Below the pieces are notes generated by a model. The model did not search any database, was not told where the DNA came from, and saw only the letters and a program-made list of their open reading frames with translations. Positions 25,854-37,777 of a DNA stretch of 64,000 nt are shown here, piece by piece (within the stretch, counting starts at the first letter, position 1; each line of letters starts with the position of its first letter). The DNA comes from Muribaculum gordoncarteri (GTDB taxonomy: Bacteria > Bacteroidota > Bacteroidia > Bacteroidales > Muribaculaceae): positions 310,001-374,000 of the forward strand of contig NZ_CP039393.1 in assembly GCF_004803695.1 (NCBI RefSeq), written 5' to 3'. The position numbers and the translations under genes are program-made.

Positions 25854-26048
25854 ATGAAGAAATTAAAACTACTTACCGATATACAGGAGTCTTATACCGA
25901 GCTTCGATATAGGACTTCTTGGCCTACAAAGAGTCAGCTAATCAAAAGCAGTGTTATCGTGCTGATAGCTTCCGTCATTATTGCATTGATAATACTTGTC
26001 ATGGATCAGATTGTTGACCATTTAATGCACTTCATTTACGGACTTTAA
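25854..26048 (+). CDS. secE: Preprotein translocase subunit SecE
   Basis: A 64-residue single-pass SecE. The amphipathic N-terminal helix has the typical ESYTELRYRTSWPTKSQLIK (about residues 12-31), followed by one transmembrane helix (SVIVLIASVIIALIILVMD, about 32-51). It stabilises SecY in the inner membrane. Placed 14 bp after tRNA-Trp and 22 bp before nusG, the classic order. Confidence 0.93.
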   Translation: MKKLKLLTDIQESYTELRYRTSWPTKSQLIKSSVIVLIASVIIALIILVMDQIVDHLMHFIYGL

Positions 26049-26070
26049 CGCTTAAAACGTAGTAGTACCT

Positions 26071-26631
26071 ATGGCTGAGAGAAAAAAAGAATGGTATGTG
26101 CTTCGCGCAATATCAGGAAAGGAGGCTAAAGTCAAGGAGCTTCTTGATGCTGCAATCAAGAACACTGACTTGGGCAACTACGTATCGCAAGTGTTGATTC
26201 CCACCGAAAAAGTAGTGACTACACGTAATGGAAAAAGGGTTGTGAAAGAACGCAATCTTTATTCCGGTTATGTGTTTGTGGAGGCTGATCTTCAAGGCGA
26301 GGTGATGCACGAATTGCGCAACACCACCAATGTAATCGATTTCCTCGGCGGACGCGGAAAGGGCTCTCAGCCCGAACCTCTTCGTCACAGCGAGGTGATG
26401 AGAATGCTTGGCGCCGCCGACGAGATCAACGACTTGAACGATGACGGTTTCAACGACTTCATGGTCGGCGAGCATGTCAAGGTGACTTTTGGCCCGTTCA
26501 GCGGCTTCAACGGCGAAATCGTAGATTTGGACGCCGAGAAGCGCAAGCTCAAGGTCGAAGTCAAGATATTCGGTCGCAGCACTCCCTTGGAATTGGAGGC
26601 ATCGCAAGTAGAGCGAGAATTGGCCAAATAG
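26071..26631 (+). CDS. nusG: Transcription termination/antitermination factor NusG
   Basis: A 186-residue protein with an N-terminal NGN domain (KEWYVLRAISGKEAKVKELL onwards), VLIPTEKVVTTRNGKR and a C-terminal KOW domain (VGEHVKVTFGPFSGFNGEIV, about residues 131-150). It binds RNA polymerase and couples it to Rho or the ribosome. Between secE and rplK as usual. Confidence 0.95.
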   Translation: MAERKKEWYVLRAISGKEAKVKELLDAAIKNTDLGNYVSQVLIPTEKVVTTRNGKRVVKERNLYSGYVFVEADLQGEVMHELRNTTNVIDFLGGRGKGSQPEPLRHSEVMRMLGAADEINDLNDDGFNDFMVGEHVKVTFGPFSGFNGEIVDLDAEKRKLKVEVKIFGRSTPLELEASQVERELAK

Positions 26632-26691
26632 CGGTTACGAGCTTTTTGACCAAAATTCGCACGTTTAACCCAACAAAATTTGTATTAAGAA

Positions 26692-27135
26692 ATGGCTAAA
26701 GAAATTGCTGGACAAATCAAATTGCAGATTAAAGGTGGAGCAGCAAATCCATCGCCCCCAGTAGGTCCCGCCTTGGGTTCTAAGGGCATCAACATCATGG
26801 AATTTTGCAAGCAATTCAACGCCCGCACCCAGGACAAGGCAGGCAAGGTGCTTCCGGTTGTAATTACTTACTACACCGACAAGAGCTTTGACTTCATTGT
26901 TAAGACTCCTCCTGTAGCTATTCAGCTCCTTGAGGCATCAAAGATCAAGAGCGGTTCAGCCGAACCCAATCGTAAGAAGGTGGCTGAAATCACTTGGGAT
27001 CAGGTGAAGGCGATTGCTGAGGACAAAATGCCCGATTTGAACTGTTTTACTGTAGAATCGGCAATGCGTATGGTTGCCGGTACAGCCAGAAGTATGGGTA
27101 TCACCGTTAAGGGAGCTTTCCCTGAAAATAACTAA
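26692..27135 (+). CDS. rplK: Ribosomal protein L11
   Basis: A 147-residue L11. The N-terminal [20 protein letters not shown] is the proline-rich segment of the GTPase-centre protein; the C-terminal rRNA-binding domain includes [18 protein letters not shown]. Part of the large-subunit stalk base. 60 bp after nusG, 15 bp before rplA. Confidence 0.97.
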   Translation: MAKEIAGQIKLQIKGGAANPSPPVGPALGSKGINIMEFCKQFNARTQDKAGKVLPVVITYYTDKSFDFIVKTPPVAIQLLEASKIKSGSAEPNRKKVAEITWDQVKAIAEDKMPDLNCFTVESAMRMVAGTARSMGITVKGAFPENN

Positions 27136-27150
27136 TAAACTTCAATTGAC

Positions 27151-27846
27151 ATGGGTAAACTTACTAAGAATCAAAAGTTGGCTTTACAGAAGATTGAAGC
27201 TGGGAAGGCTTACACATTAGCGGAGGCGGCTGAGAAGGTAAAGGAAGTTACTTTTACTAAATTCGATGCTTCGCTTGATATTGATGTACGTCTTGGCGTA
27301 GACCCTCGTAAGGCTAATCAAATGGTGCGTGGCGTGGTGACACTCCCTCACGGAACCGGCAAGAAGACTACTGTACTCGTGCTTTGCAACCCCGATGCGG
27401 AAACTGCCGCTAAGGCTGCCGGAGCCGACTATGTAGGTCTTGACGAATATATCGACAAGATCAAAGGTGGTTGGACTGATGTTGATGTAATCATTACTCA
27501 GCCCGCTATCATGGGTAAGATTGGTGCTCTCGGTCGCATCCTCGGTCCTCGTGGCTTGATGCCTAACCCCAAGAGCGGTACCGTTACCAATGATGTAGCA
27601 AAGGCTGTTGAGGAAGTGAAGAAGGGTAAAATCGACTTCAAGGTCGACAAGAACGGTATCGTTCACTCTTCAATCGGAAAGGTTTCTTTCACTCCCGAAC
27701 AGATGAAGGACAACGCACGTGAGTTCATCAATACCTTGATCAAGCTTAAGCCTGCTACTGCAAAGGGCACCTATATTAAGAGTATTTATCTTTCAAGCAC
27801 TATGAGTCCCGGCATCAAGGTTGACTCTAAGTCAATCGATGTTTAA
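27151..27846 (+). CDS. rplA: Ribosomal protein L1
   Basis: A 231-residue L1 of the L1 stalk. Family motifs: [20 protein letters not shown] (about 35-54) and the [19 protein letters not shown] signature (about 127-145). Directly after rplK and 19 bp before rplJ. Confidence 0.97.
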   Translation: MGKLTKNQKLALQKIEAGKAYTLAEAAEKVKEVTFTKFDASLDIDVRLGVDPRKANQMVRGVVTLPHGTGKKTTVLVLCNPDAETAAKAAGADYVGLDEYIDKIKGGWTDVDVIITQPAIMGKIGALGRILGPRGLMPNPKSGTVTNDVAKAVEEVKKGKIDFKVDKNGIVHSSIGKVSFTPEQMKDNAREFINTLIKLKPATAKGTYIKSIYLSSTMSPGIKVDSKSIDV

Positions 27847-27865
27847 CATTTAAAGACTACGCAAA

Positions 27866-28399
27866 ATGAGAAAGGAAGATAAAGACATTATTATTGCCCA
27901 AATTGCTGACACGGTTAAGAATTACAGCTGCTTCTACCTCGTGGAAACAGCCGGATTGAACGCTGAAAAGACCAGCGACCTCCGCCGTGCTTGCAACAAG
28001 GCCGACATTAAGCTTCTCGTCGTTAAGAATACGCTTCTTCACAAGGCTCTCGAGTCACTCGAAAACGCCGAAACGTATTCCGAACTCTATCCCAGCTTGA
28101 AGGGCTCAACATCGGTGATGTTCTCCAATGTTGGCAATGCTCCCGCAAAGCTCATCAAGGAAGTCTTGAAGAAGGACAAGGATGCTACACTCCCCCGTTT
28201 TAAGGCCGCTTACGTAGAAGAAACCGTTTACGTAGGTGCTGACCAGCTCGACACACTTGCAAACATCAAGAGCAAGAACGAACTTATTGCCGATGTTATC
28301 GCAATGCTCGAGGGCCCTGTACAGGGTGTTATCTCCGCGCTTGACGCCGGAACAACCATCCACGGACTTCTGGATGCTATTGAGGAAAAGAACGCATAA
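27866..28399 (+). CDS. rplJ: Ribosomal protein L10
   Basis: A 177-residue L10, the stalk base that carries L7/L12 dimers on its C-terminal helix. Typical segments: VETAGLNAEKTSDLRRACNK and LLVVKNTLLHKALE. Only 19 bp separate it from rplA, too short for an L10-type autoregulatory leader as seen in some other bacteria. Confidence 0.95.
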   Translation: MRKEDKDIIIAQIADTVKNYSCFYLVETAGLNAEKTSDLRRACNKADIKLLVVKNTLLHKALESLENAETYSELYPSLKGSTSVMFSNVGNAPAKLIKEVLKKDKDATLPRFKAAYVEETVYVGADQLDTLANIKSKNELIADVIAMLEGPVQGVISALDAGTTIHGLLDAIEEKNA

Positions 28400-28479
28400 T
28401 AAGCGTTTGACGCCTCAATAGACAAAACAATAAAAAAATAATAAATAGAAAAAACAATAACTTTTAAAATTTTAAGACG

Positions 28480-28854
28480 ATGGCAGATATTAAAGCTATT
28501 GCTGAAGAATTAGTCAATTTGACCGTAAAGGAAGTAAGTGAACTCAAGGCTATCCTCAAGGATGAGTATGGTATCGAGCCCGCAGCTGCAGCTGTAGCAG
28601 TAGCAGCTCCCGCAGCCGGTGGCGCTGCTGAGGCTGAAGAGAAGTCCTCATTCGATGTTATCCTTAAGTCGGCCGGCGCAAGCAAGCTTGCAGTTGTTAA
28701 GCTTGTTAAGGAACTCACCGGACTTGGCTTGAAGGAAGCTAAGGAACTCGTTGACGGTGCTCCCAGCACAGTTAAGGAAGGTCTCGCCAAGGCTGACGCC
28801 GAAGGTCTGAAGAAGCAGTTGGAAGAAGCTGGCGCTGAAGTTGAACTTAAATAA
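28480..28854 (+). CDS. rplL: Ribosomal protein L7/L12
   Basis: A 124-residue stalk protein. An N-terminal dimerisation domain ([20 protein letters not shown]) is followed by an Ala-rich hinge (about residues 31-52) and the C-terminal domain [20 protein letters not shown] through [19 protein letters not shown]. The 80-bp AT-rich gap before it probably holds the translation enhancer; no terminator is seen there. Confidence 0.96.
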   Translation: MADIKAIAEELVNLTVKEVSELKAILKDEYGIEPAAAAVAVAAPAAGGAAEAEEKSSFDVILKSAGASKLAVVKLVKELTGLGLKEAKELVDGAPSTVKEGLAKADAEGLKKQLEEAGAEVELK

Positions 28855-28878
28855 TATTGCCTGAACCTCAGGTAATTA

Positions 28879-28917
28879 GGTTAAGAATCATATCTTATAA
28901 TGATTCTTAACCTTTTT
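28879..28917 (+). terminator. Terminator or attenuator between rplL and rpoB
   Basis: GGTTAAGAATCA (28879-28890) pairs perfectly with TGATTCTTAACC (28901-28912), followed by TTTTT. No consensus promoter is visible before rpoB, so it probably acts as a partial attenuator that lowers rpoBC expression relative to the ribosomal proteins. Confidence 0.7.
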
Positions 28918-28960
28918 GTGTTATATTTTAATTTGAGTTCCCTTAACGTTTTTATTTTAA

Positions 28961-31900
28961 ATGTCAGTTTCATTAACAAAACCCCGTATCAATTTTGCAT
29001 CGGTAAAGAATCCCCTTCCTTACCCTGATTTTCTCGAGGTTCAGCTGAAGTCATTCCAGGATTTCCTTCAGCTCGACACCCCTCCTGAAAAAAGAAATAA
29101 TGAGGGACTTTATAAGGTGTTCGCCGAGAATTTCCCGATTGTGGACACTCGCAATAATTACGTACTTGAGTTTCTCGACTATTACATCGACCCCCCGCGC
29201 TACACAATCGAGGAGTGTCTTGAACGAGGACTCACCTACAGCGTGCCCCTCAAGGCTAAATTAAAATTATATTGTACTGACCCCGATCACGAAGATTTTG
29301 AACCTAAGATACAGGATGTATTCCTTGGGCCGATTCCTTATATGACGGCGCAGGGTACATTTGTAATCAATGGAGCTGAACGAGTTGTCGTGTCGCAGTT
29401 GCACCGTTCTCCCGGTGTGTTCTTCGGACAGAGCACTCATGCCAACGGCACTAAGCTCTATTCGGCACGAATAATCCCGTTCCGTGGGTCTTGGATTGAG
29501 TTTGCAACTGACATCAACAACGTGATGTACGCTTACATCGACCGTAAGAAGAAACTTCCCGTTACCACTCTCTTGCGTGCGATAGGTCTTGAAAGCGATA
29601 AGGACATCATCGAAATCTTCGGCCTTGCTGAAGAGATCAAGGTCAATAAGACCAATCTTAAGAAGGCAATCGGACGCAAGCTGGCTGCCCGTGTATTGAA
29701 GACATGGGTTGAGGACTTCGTTGACGAAGACACCGGCGAGGTTGTGTCGATAGAGCGCAACCAGGTCGTGATTGACCGCGAAACCGTGCTCGAGGAAGAG
29801 CACATCCAGGAGATAATTGATGCAGGTGCGCAGACCGTACTCCTCCACAAGGAAGACGCCAATACCAGCGACTATTCGATAATCTTCAACACTCTACAGA
29901 AAGATACAAGTAACTCCGAAAAGGAGGCTATTCAATATATCTACCGACAGCTGCGCAACGCGGAGCCGCCGGATGATGCGTCGGCCCGTGAGGTAATCAC
30001 CAACCTTTTCTTCTCGGAAAAGCGTTATGACCTTGGCGAAGTGGGTCGTTACCGCATCAACAAGAAGCTCAATCTCGGTACTTCGATGGATGTGAAGGTC
30101 CTTACCAAGGAGGATATAATCGCCATCATAAAGTATCTCATCGAGCTTATCAACTCAAAGACCGATGTCGACGACATCGACCACTTGAGCAACCGTCGCG
30201 TGCGTACCGTAGGCGAGCAGCTCTACAACCAGTTTGGTGTGGGACTCGCTCGTATGTCGCGTACAATCCGCGAGCGCATGAATGTGCGTGACAATGAGGA
30301 TTTCACTCCCATTGACCTTATCAATGCGAAGACAATCTCTTCTGTTATCAACACATTCTTCGGTACCAATGCACTTTCTCAGTTCATGGACCAGACCAAC
30401 CCCCTTGCCGAAATGACCCACAAGCGCCGTATGTCGGCCCTTGGCCCCGGCGGTCTTTCGCGTGAGCGCGCAGGTTTTGAGGTTCGTGACGTTCACTACA
30501 CCCACTATGGCCGTCTTTGTCCTATCGAAACGCCTGAAGGACCTAACATCGGTCTTATCTCGTCATTGTGTGTGTATGCTAAAATAAACGACCTCGGATT
30601 TATCGAAACTCCCTACCGCAAGGTTGAGAACTCCAAGGTCAACATCAACAACGATGAAGTCGTATATCTGACTGCCGAAGTCGAGGAGGGTCAGGTGATT
30701 GCCCAGGGCAATGCTCCTCTTAACGATGACGGTACGTTTGTTCGCGAGCGTGTTAAGGCTCGTCTTGACGCCGACTTCCCCATCGTAGCTCCGAGCGAGG
30801 TCAACCTGATGGATGTATCGCCCACTCAGATTGCTTCTATCGCAGCATCGCTCATCCCGTTCCTTGAACATGACGATGCCAACCGTGCGTTGATGGGATC
30901 TAACATGATGCGTCAGGCAGTGCCTCTGTTGCGTTCCGAAGCTCCTATCGTGGGCACTGGCCTCGAGGGACAGCTTATCCGCGACTCTCGTACTCAGATT
31001 ACCGCCGAAGGCGACGGTGTCATCGAGTTTGTTGATGCTACAGTGATACGTATTCGCTATGACCGCACCGAGGATGAAGACTTTGTCGCATTCGAGGATT
31101 CGGTTAAGGAATACCACATACCAAAGTTCCGAAAGACCAACCAAAGCACCACCATCGACCTTCGTCCTATATGCGAGAAGGGTCAGCGTGTGACTCCGGG
31201 TCAGATTCTCACCGAAGGTTACTCGACCGAAAACGGTGAACTTGCTCTCGGCCGTAACCTGAAGGTGGCTTTCATGCCTTGGAAGGGTTACAACTACGAG
31301 GATGCTATCGTGCTTAATGAGCGCGTGGTTCGTGAGGATATCCTCACCTCGGTTCACGTTGACGAGTATTCGCTCGAAGTGCGTGAAACCAAGCGCGGTA
31401 TGGAGGAACTTACAAGCGATATCCCCAATGTCAGCGAAGACGCTACCAAGGATCTCGACGAGCGCGGTATTATCCGTGTCGGCGCCCATGTAGCTCCCGG
31501 TGACATAATGATAGGTAAGATTACTCCTAAGGGAGAATCCGATCCCACACCTGAGGAGAAGTTGCTTCGCGCCATCTTCGGTGACAAGGCCGGTGATGTG
31601 AAGGATGCTTCTCTCAAGGCAACTCCCTCGTTGAAGGGTGTTGTAATCGGCACCAACCTCTTCTCTCGTGCCGCCAAGAAAAAGAAGACCAAGAGTGCCA
31701 ACGCACAGCTTCCCAAGCTTGACGAAGAGTATGAGGAAAAGCAGGCCGAGCTGATGGACATTCTCGTCAACAAGCTCATGGTGCTCACCGAAGGCAAGAC
31801 CTCGCAAGGGGTCAAGGACTTCCTCGGCGCCGATATTATCGCCAAGGGTGCCAAGTTTACACCTGCCGCTCTGAAGGGTATAAACTATGACACTGTCAAC

Positions 31901-32773
31901 CTTTCAAAGTGGACTGCCGATGCTCACAAGAACGACATGATCCGTGCCACTATTGTGAACTATCTCCGCAAGTCAAAGGAGATCGATGCCGAGCTTCGTC
32001 GTAAGAAATTCGACATCTCGATCGGTGACGAGCTTCCCTCCGGAATCATGCAGATGGCTAAGGTATATGTTGCCAAGAAGCGTAAGATCAGCGTAGGTGA
32101 TAAGATGGCCGGTCGTCACGGTAACAAGGGTATCGTGTCGCGTATCGTGCGTCAGGAGGATATGCCCTTCCTTGCCGACGGTACTCCGGTTGATATCGTG
32201 CTTAACCCTCTGGGTGTGCCTTCTCGTATGAACCTCGGTCAGATTTTTGAAACAGTTCTCGGTTGGTCGGGAGCTATTCTCGGCGATAAGTTTGCCACTC
32301 CTATTTTCGACGGTGCAAGCCTCGACGACCTTAACGAGTGGACCGACAAGGCCGGACTTCCCCGCTACGGAAAGACCTATCTTTACGATGGCGGCACCGG
32401 TGAGCGCTTCGACCAGCCTGCAACCGTAGGTGTCATCTACATGCTTAAGCTCGGCCACATGGTTGAGGACAAGATGCACGCACGTAGCATCGGTCCGTAC
32501 TCGCTCATCACGCAGCAGCCTCTTGGAGGTAAGGCCCAGTTCGGTGGTCAGCGTTTCGGAGAAATGGAAGTTTGGGCGCTCGAGGCATTCGGCGCATCCC
32601 ACATTCTCCAGGAGATTCTGACTATCAAGAGTGATGATGTAAACGGCCGTAGCAAGGCTTATGAGGCTATCGTCAAGGGCGAGCCCATGCCTCAGGCCGG
32701 AATCCCCGAGTCGCTTAACGTGCTTCTCCACGAGCTTCGCGGTCTTGGATTGAGCATCAACTTAGAGCAATAA
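28961..32773 (+). CDS. rpoB: RNA polymerase beta subunit
   Basis: A 1270-residue beta subunit with the expected landmarks. These are the rifampicin region [31 protein letters not shown]-type block near residues 463-493, [15 protein letters not shown] after it, [20 protein letters not shown], and the C-terminal [20 protein letters not shown]. The usual Bacteroidota lysine-rich insertion [14 protein letters not shown] lies near residue 905. 32 bp upstream of rpoC. Confidence 0.97.
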   Translation: MSVSLTKPRINFASVKNPLPYPDFLEVQLKSFQDFLQLDTPPEKRNNEGLYKVFAENFPIVDTRNNYVLEFLDYYIDPPRYTIEECLERGLTYSVPLKAKLKLYCTDPDHEDFEPKIQDVFLGPIPYMTAQGTFVINGAERVVVSQLHRSPGVFFGQSTHANGTKLYSARIIPFRGSWIEFATDINNVMYAYIDRKKKLPVTTLLRAIGLESDKDIIEIFGLAEEIKVNKTNLKKAIGRKLAARVLKTWVEDFVDEDTGEVVSIERNQVVIDRETVLEEEHIQEIIDAGAQTVLLHKEDANTSDYSIIFNTLQKDTSNSEKEAIQYIYRQLRNAEPPDDASAREVITNLFFSEKRYDLGEVGRYRINKKLNLGTSMDVKVLTKEDIIAIIKYLIELINSKTDVDDIDHLSNRRVRTVGEQLYNQFGVGLARMSRTIRERMNVRDNEDFTPIDLINAKTISSVINTFFGTNALSQFMDQTNPLAEMTHKRRMSALGPGGLSRERAGFEVRDVHYTHYGRLCPIETPEGPNIGLISSLCVYAKINDLGFIETPYRKVENSKVNINNDEVVYLTAEVEEGQVIAQGNAPLNDDGTFVRERVKARLDADFPIVAPSEVNLMDVSPTQIASIAASLIPFLEHDDANRALMGSNMMRQAVPLLRSEAPIVGTGLEGQLIRDSRTQITAEGDGVIEFVDATVIRIRYDRTEDEDFVAFEDSVKEYHIPKFRKTNQSTTIDLRPICEKGQRVTPGQILTEGYSTENGELALGRNLKVAFMPWKGYNYEDAIVLNERVVREDILTSVHVDEYSLEVRETKRGMEELTSDIPNVSEDATKDLDERGIIRVGAHVAPGDIMIGKITPKGESDPTPEEKLLRAIFGDKAGDVKDASLKATPSLKGVVIGTNLFSRAAKKKKTKSANAQLPKLDEEYEEKQAELMDILVNKLMVLTEGKTSQGVKDFLGADIIAKGAKFTPAALKGINYDTVNLSKWTADAHKNDMIRATIVNYLRKSKEIDAELRRKKFDISIGDELPSGIMQMAKVYVAKKRKISVGDKMAGRHGNKGIVSRIVRQEDMPFLADGTPVDIVLNPLGVPSRMNLGQIFETVLGWSGAILGDKFATPIFDGASLDDLNEWTDKAGLPRYGKTYLYDGGTGERFDQPATVGVIYMLKLGHMVEDKMHARSIGPYSLITQQPLGGKAQFGGQRFGEMEVWALEAFGASHILQEILTIKSDDVNGRSKAYEAIVKGEPMPQAGIPESLNVLLHELRGLGLSINLEQ

Positions 32774-32805
32774 TTAATCACAGTAAAGAAAGGAAACACT
32801 AAAAT

Positions 32806-35800
32806 ATGGCTTTTAGAAAAGACAATAAATCAAAAACCGATTTCTCAAAGATTTCCATCGGACTTGCTTCGCCCGAGGAAATCCTTGAAAAGTCGAGCGG
32901 TGAAGTTCTCAAGCCCGAGACTATCAACTACCGCACCTACAAGCCCGAGCGTGACGGTCTGTTCTGCGAAAAGATATTCGGTCCGGTAAAGGACTATGAG
33001 TGTCATTGCGGAAAGTATAAGCGCATCCGTTACAAGGGCATTGTGTGCGACCGTTGTGGTGTCATGGTTACCGAGAAGAAAGTGCGCCGTGAACGCATGG
33101 GTCACATAAAGCTCGTCGTTCCCGTGGCTCACATCTGGTATTTCCGTTCGCTTCCCAACAAGATCGGTTATCTGCTCGGTCTTCCCTCAAAGAAGCTCGA
33201 TGCTGTGATTTACTATGAGCGTTACGTGGTCATCCAGCCCGGACAGGCCGAAAACGTTCAGACACTCGACCTTCTCACCGAGGAGGAATACTTTGAAATC
33301 CTCGACAAGCTTCCTAAGGAAAATCAGTTGCTTGACGACACCGACCCCAATAAGTTCATCGCCAAGATGGGTGCCGAGGCAGTATATGACCTGCTCACTC
33401 GTCTTGACCTCGACTCGCTCTCTTACGAGCTCCGTCACCGTGCTAATACCGACGGTTCGCAGCAGCGTAAGACCGAGGCGTTGAAGCGTCTTCAGATTGT
33501 GGAGTCGTTCCGTGCGTCAAAGCACCGCAATAAGCCCGAATGGATGATTCTTCAGGCGGTTCCCGTGATTCCGCCCGAACTCCGTCCTCTCGTGCCCCTC
33601 GACGGCGGTCGTTTCGCTACCAGCGACCTTAACGACCTCTATCGTCGTGTGATCATCCGTAACAATCGTCTTAAGCGTCTTATCGAAATCAAGGCTCCCG
33701 AAGTCATCCTCCGCAATGAGAAGCGCATGCTTCAGGAGGCTGTTGACTCGCTGCTCGACAACTCTCGCAAGTCGTCGGCAGTTAAGACCGAGGCCAATCG
33801 ACCCCTGAAGTCGCTCTCCGACTCTCTCAAGGGTAAGCAGGGCCGCTTCCGTCAGAATCTTCTCGGTAAGCGTGTCGACTACTCTGCACGTTCGGTAATC
33901 GTTGTTGGTCCCGAGCTTAAGATGCACGAGTGCGGTATTCCCAAGAATATGGCTGCCGAGCTTTACAAGCCCTTCATCATCCGCAAGCTCATCGAGCGTG
34001 GCATCGTGAAGACTGTGAAGTCGGCCAAAAAGATAGTTGACCGCAAGGAACCTGTCGTATGGGACATCCTTGAGCACGTTATGAAGGGTCACCCCGTTCT
34101 GCTCAACCGTGCCCCGACACTTCACCGTCTTGGTATCCAGGCATTCCAGCCCAAGATGATTGAAGGAAAGGCTATCCAGCTCCATCCGCTCGCATGTACG
34201 GCATTCAACGCCGACTTCGACGGAGACCAGATGGCTGTTCACTTGCCTCTTGGCAACGAGGCTGTGTTGGAAGCCCAGATGCTTATGCTCGGTGCTCACA
34301 ACATCCTCAACCCCGCCAACGGTGCTCCTATCACAGTGCCTTCGCAGGACATGGTACTCGGTCTTTACTACATCACCAAGCTCCGCAAGGGCGACAAGGG
34401 TGAAGGCCTTAAGTTCTACGGTCCCGAAGAGGCTCAGATTGCTTACAATGAAGGCCGCGTGACTCTCCATGCTCCCGTTTCGGTAGTTGTGGACGATGTC
34501 GATGAAAATGGCAACCCCATCACTCATCTTGTTGAGAACACTTCAGTAGGCCGCGTGCTCGTAAACCAGTACGTGCCTAAGGAAATCGGTTATGTCAACC
34601 AGATTCTTTCCAAGAAGTCATTGCGCGACATCATCGGTAAGGTTATCAACACTTGCGGTGTGACCCGTTCGGCTCAGTTCCTTGACGACATCAAGAACCT
34701 CGGATACTACATGGCATTCAAGGGCGGATTGTCGTTCAACCTCGGTGATGTGCTCATCCCGCCGGAAAAGGAGCAGCTTGTAGCTGAAGGTAACGAGCAG
34801 GTTCAGGAAGTGATGAACAACTATTCGATGGGATTCATCACCAACAACGAGCGTTACAACCAGATAATCGATATATGGACGCATGTCAACTCTCGACTCA
34901 CCGATACGCTTATGAAGCAGATGACAGCCGCCAACCAGGGCTTCAACTCTGTATTCATGATGCTTGACTCGGGTGCCCGTGGTTCTAAGGACCAGATTCG
35001 TCAGTTGGCCGGTATGCGTGGTCTTATGGCTAAGCCCCAGAAGGCAGGTGCCGAAGGAGGTCAGATTATCGAGAACCCGATTCTTGCCAACTTCAAGGAG
35101 GGCCTTTCAGTGCTTGAGTACTTCATCTCAACCCACGGTGCCCGTAAGGGTCTTGCCGATACCGCATTGAAGACCGCCGACGCAGGTTACCTTACCCGTC
35201 GTCTTGTCGATGTGGCTCATGATGTCATCATCCATGAGGAGGATTGCGGTACGCTCCGTGGTCTTGTATGCACCGAAATCAAGAACAACGAGGAAGTTGT
35301 GGCATCGCTCGGCGAGCGCATCCTCGGCCGTGTATCGGTTCACGACATCATCGACCCCATCTCGGGTGAGCTTATCGTTGCCTCGGGTGAGGAAATCGAT
35401 GAAGTTGCTGCCAATCGCATCAACGAGTCGCCCATCGAGTCGGTTGAAATCCGCTCGGTACTTACCTGTGAGTCCAAGAAGGGTGTTTGCGCCAAGTGCT
35501 ATGGACGCAACTTGTCCAACAACCGTCTTGTGCAGAAGGGTGAGGCTGTCGGCGTGATTGCCGCTCAGTCAATCGGTGAGCCGGGTACTCAGCTTACTCT
35601 TCGTACATTCCACGTCGGTGGTGTCGCTTCAAACATCGCTGCCGTATCTACTATAACCTCACGCTATGAAGGCGTGCTTGAAATCGAGGAACTCCGCACG
35701 GTTGAAACTGCTGAGAAGGGCGCCAACGGAAAGCCCGTACATGTAGTGATTGGCCGTCTTGCCGAGATGCGTATCATCGACCCCAACACCAAGATGATGC

Positions 35801-37095
35801 TCACCAACGCCAACATTCCTTACGGTTCTAAGCTTTACTTCGGCAATGGCGACACTGTCACCAAGGGCGATGTAATATGCGAATGGGACCCCTTCAACGC
35901 CGTCATCATTTCGGAAGTAGGTGGTAAAATTGAATTCCAGAATCTTGTCGAGAACGTTACATATCGTGTAGATTATGACGAGCAGACAGGACTTGAGGAT
36001 AAGATAATAATCGAGTCAAAGGATCGTACACGCGTTCCCGAGGCCAACATCGTCGATGCCAACGGTCAGGTGATTAAGACCTATGCACTGCCTGTGGGCG
36101 CTCACCTCATGGTTGAGAACGGTGCCGATGTCGCTCCCGGCGAGGTATTCGTCAAGATTCCTCGTTCGGCCGGTAATGCCGGTGATATCACCGGTGGTCT
36201 GCCCCGTGTTACCGAGCTCTTTGAGGCACGTAACCCGTCCAACCCGGCTATCGTTTCGGAAATCGACGGTGAGGTTAAGTTTGGCAAGGTTAAGCGAGGC
36301 AACCGTGAAATATCGGTTACTTCCAAGCTTGGTGAAGTCAAGAAGTACCTCGTTCCGCTGTCGAAGCAGATTCTCGTTCAGGAGAACGACTATGTGCGCG
36401 CCGGAACTCCGCTCTCCGACGGTGCCATCACTCCTGCCGACATCCTCAACATCATGGGTCCCACTGCCGTTCAGGAATACATCGTCAACGAGGTTCAGGA
36501 TGTATACCGCATGCAAGGTGTGAAGATCAACGATAAGCACTTTGAAGTAATCGTGCGTCAGATGATGCGCAAGGTCAACATCCTCGATCCGGGTGACACT
36601 TGCTTCCTTGAGCAGCAGGTTGTCGACAAGCGTGAGTTCATGGAAGAGAACGACCGCATCTGGGGTAAGAAAGTGGTTGTCGATGCCGGTGACAGCGAAA
36701 ATGTAAAGCCCGGTCAGATTATCACAGCACGCAAGCTGCGTGACGAGAACTCAGCCCTCAAGCGTCGCGACCTCAAGACCGTGACTGTGCGTGAAGCTGT
36801 TCCTGCTACATCCGAGCAGATACTTCAGGGTATCACTCGCGCTGCATTGCAGACCTCAAGCTTCATGTCGGCTGCATCGTTCCAGGAAACCACCAAGGTG
36901 CTCAATGAAGCCGCTATCAACGGTAAGGTGGACACTCTTGAAGGTATGAAGGAGAACGTTATCTGCGGTCACTTGATTCCTGCCGGTACCGGACTTCGTG
37001 AATACGACAGCCTTGTTGTTGCCGGAAAGGACGATATCGACACAGTGTTTGACTCAGCCGATGTAATCGACATTGCTCACACTGAAGTTAAGTAA
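32806..37095 (+). CDS. rpoC: RNA polymerase beta' subunit
   Basis: A 1429-residue beta' subunit. The zinc-binding cysteines lie in [20 protein letters not shown], the catalytic [12 protein letters not shown] near residue 467, and the second zinc site in [15 protein letters not shown] near 888. The trigger loop and bridge helix follow ([20 protein letters not shown] and [19 protein letters not shown]). Ends the rplK-rpoC cluster; a strong terminator follows 22 bp after the stop. Confidence 0.97.
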   Translation: MAFRKDNKSKTDFSKISIGLASPEEILEKSSGEVLKPETINYRTYKPERDGLFCEKIFGPVKDYECHCGKYKRIRYKGIVCDRCGVMVTEKKVRRERMGHIKLVVPVAHIWYFRSLPNKIGYLLGLPSKKLDAVIYYERYVVIQPGQAENVQTLDLLTEEEYFEILDKLPKENQLLDDTDPNKFIAKMGAEAVYDLLTRLDLDSLSYELRHRANTDGSQQRKTEALKRLQIVESFRASKHRNKPEWMILQAVPVIPPELRPLVPLDGGRFATSDLNDLYRRVIIRNNRLKRLIEIKAPEVILRNEKRMLQEAVDSLLDNSRKSSAVKTEANRPLKSLSDSLKGKQGRFRQNLLGKRVDYSARSVIVVGPELKMHECGIPKNMAAELYKPFIIRKLIERGIVKTVKSAKKIVDRKEPVVWDILEHVMKGHPVLLNRAPTLHRLGIQAFQPKMIEGKAIQLHPLACTAFNADFDGDQMAVHLPLGNEAVLEAQMLMLGAHNILNPANGAPITVPSQDMVLGLYYITKLRKGDKGEGLKFYGPEEAQIAYNEGRVTLHAPVSVVVDDVDENGNPITHLVENTSVGRVLVNQYVPKEIGYVNQILSKKSLRDIIGKVINTCGVTRSAQFLDDIKNLGYYMAFKGGLSFNLGDVLIPPEKEQLVAEGNEQVQEVMNNYSMGFITNNERYNQIIDIWTHVNSRLTDTLMKQMTAANQGFNSVFMMLDSGARGSKDQIRQLAGMRGLMAKPQKAGAEGGQIIENPILANFKEGLSVLEYFISTHGARKGLADTALKTADAGYLTRRLVDVAHDVIIHEEDCGTLRGLVCTEIKNNEEVVASLGERILGRVSVHDIIDPISGELIVASGEEIDEVAANRINESPIESVEIRSVLTCESKKGVCAKCYGRNLSNNRLVQKGEAVGVIAAQSIGEPGTQLTLRTFHVGGVASNIAAVSTITSRYEGVLEIEELRTVETAEKGANGKPVHVVIGRLAEMRIIDPNTKMMLTNANIPYGSKLYFGNGDTVTKGDVICEWDPFNAVIISEVGGKIEFQNLVENVTYRVDYDEQTGLEDKIIIESKDRTRVPEANIVDANGQVIKTYALPVGAHLMVENGADVAPGEVFVKIPRSAGNAGDITGGLPRVTELFEARNPSNPAIVSEIDGEVKFGKVKRGNREISVTSKLGEVKKYLVPLSKQILVQENDYVRAGTPLSDGAITPADILNIMGPTAVQEYIVNEVQDVYRMQGVKINDKHFEVIVRQMMRKVNILDPGDTCFLEQQVVDKREFMEENDRIWGKKVVVDAGDSENVKPGQIITARKLRDENSALKRRDLKTVTVREAVPATSEQILQGITRAALQTSSFMSAASFQETTKVLNEAAINGKVDTLEGMKENVICGHLIPAGTGLREYDSLVVAGKDDIDTVFDSADVIDIAHTEVK

Positions 37096-37117
37096 GCACT
37101 TTTGATAAAACTATACG

Positions 37118-37151
37118 AGAAAAGGCTGTCGCATTTGCGGCAGCCTTTTCT
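37118..37151. terminator. Terminator after rpoC
   Basis: AGAAAAGGCTGTCGC pairs with GCGGCAGCCTTTTCT with one G-T pair and a 4-nt loop. It lies between convergent rpoC and the thioredoxin gene and can serve both. Confidence 0.75.
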
Positions 37152-37172
37152 GTGTTTAGGATTGTACTTGGT

Positions 37173-37655
37173 TTATCTCGGCTCTATCTTGGGTGCCGAC
37201 GGTGCAGGCATGATTGCCGCTACAGCGCCCTCAACCTCTTCCTCGGTCATGAAACCTATGTTGCGGTTGATAACGCCTTCCTTGTCGACAAAGAGGATTG
37301 TAGGCACCGATGTCACGCCATATTGCTCGGCCAGTTGCGGAGCCTTATCGATGTCTACATATATGAAGTTTACCTTGCCCTTGTACTTTTTTGCAAGCTT
37401 GTGGAATATGGGCTTGAACTGCTTGCAGGGCGGACACCATGTCGCCGAGAAGTCGACTACTACGGGCATAGGCTGTGCACCGCCGAACTCCAGAATGTCA
37501 TTGGGCCCGAGTTCTATCGGGGCGCCTTCCGATTCGTTTACGGCTTCGGCTGTGGCCTCGGCCTCTTTCACCTCCTTGGATGTCGAGTTACCGCATCCTG
37601 TAATCATTGCTCCTGAAATCAAGATCGCTGCTGCTAAAAATGCTATCTTTTTCAT
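37173..37655 (-). CDS. Thioredoxin-family lipoprotein
   Basis: A 160-residue exported thioredoxin. A lipoprotein signal ends in MITGC (Cys about 21) and is followed by an acidic linker. The thioredoxin fold holds the redox motif WCPPCKQF (about residues 73-80) and the cis-proline region GVTSVPTILFVDKEG. It faces the periplasm and would reduce or exchange disulfides. CPPC rather than CGPC is common in Bacteroidales envelope thioredoxins. Lies 122 bp downstream of mdh on the same strand. Confidence 0.88.
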   Translation of the reverse strand: MKKIAFLAAAILISGAMITGCGNSTSKEVKEAEATAEAVNESEGAPIELGPNDILEFGGAQPMPVVVDFSATWCPPCKQFKPIFHKLAKKYKGKVNFIYVDIDKAPQLAEQYGVTSVPTILFVDKEGVINRNIGFMTEEEVEGAVAAIMPAPSAPKIEPR

Positions 37656-37700
37656 TACTTATGAATTTATAAATTGAGTTAATCCTATATATATAAAGAA

Positions 37701-37730
37701 CAAGGTGTCCCAATAAATTGAAACACCTTG
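37701..37730 (-). terminator. Probable terminator after mdh
   Basis: An 8-bp stem CAAGGTGT / ACACCTTG with a 14-nt loop, 48 bp downstream of the mdh stop; on the minus strand it is followed by TTCTTTAT. Weaker than the other terminators here. Confidence 0.45.
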
Positions 37731-37777
37731 CGGAGAAATAAGGTTCACGCCTCATTGGAGGTGTGCCGGAATTTGCA

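Noticed and set aside
27847-27865. L10-type autoregulatory leader before rplJ
   Set aside because: Only 19 bp separate rplA and rplJ, too short for the known kink-turn leader.
30563-31807. 414-codon minus-strand open frame opposite rpoB
   Set aside because: Shadow of a highly biased gene; the plus-strand product is unmistakably RpoB. The same applies to the long antisense frames at 33517-34527 (rpoC) and 56012-57025 (GH43).
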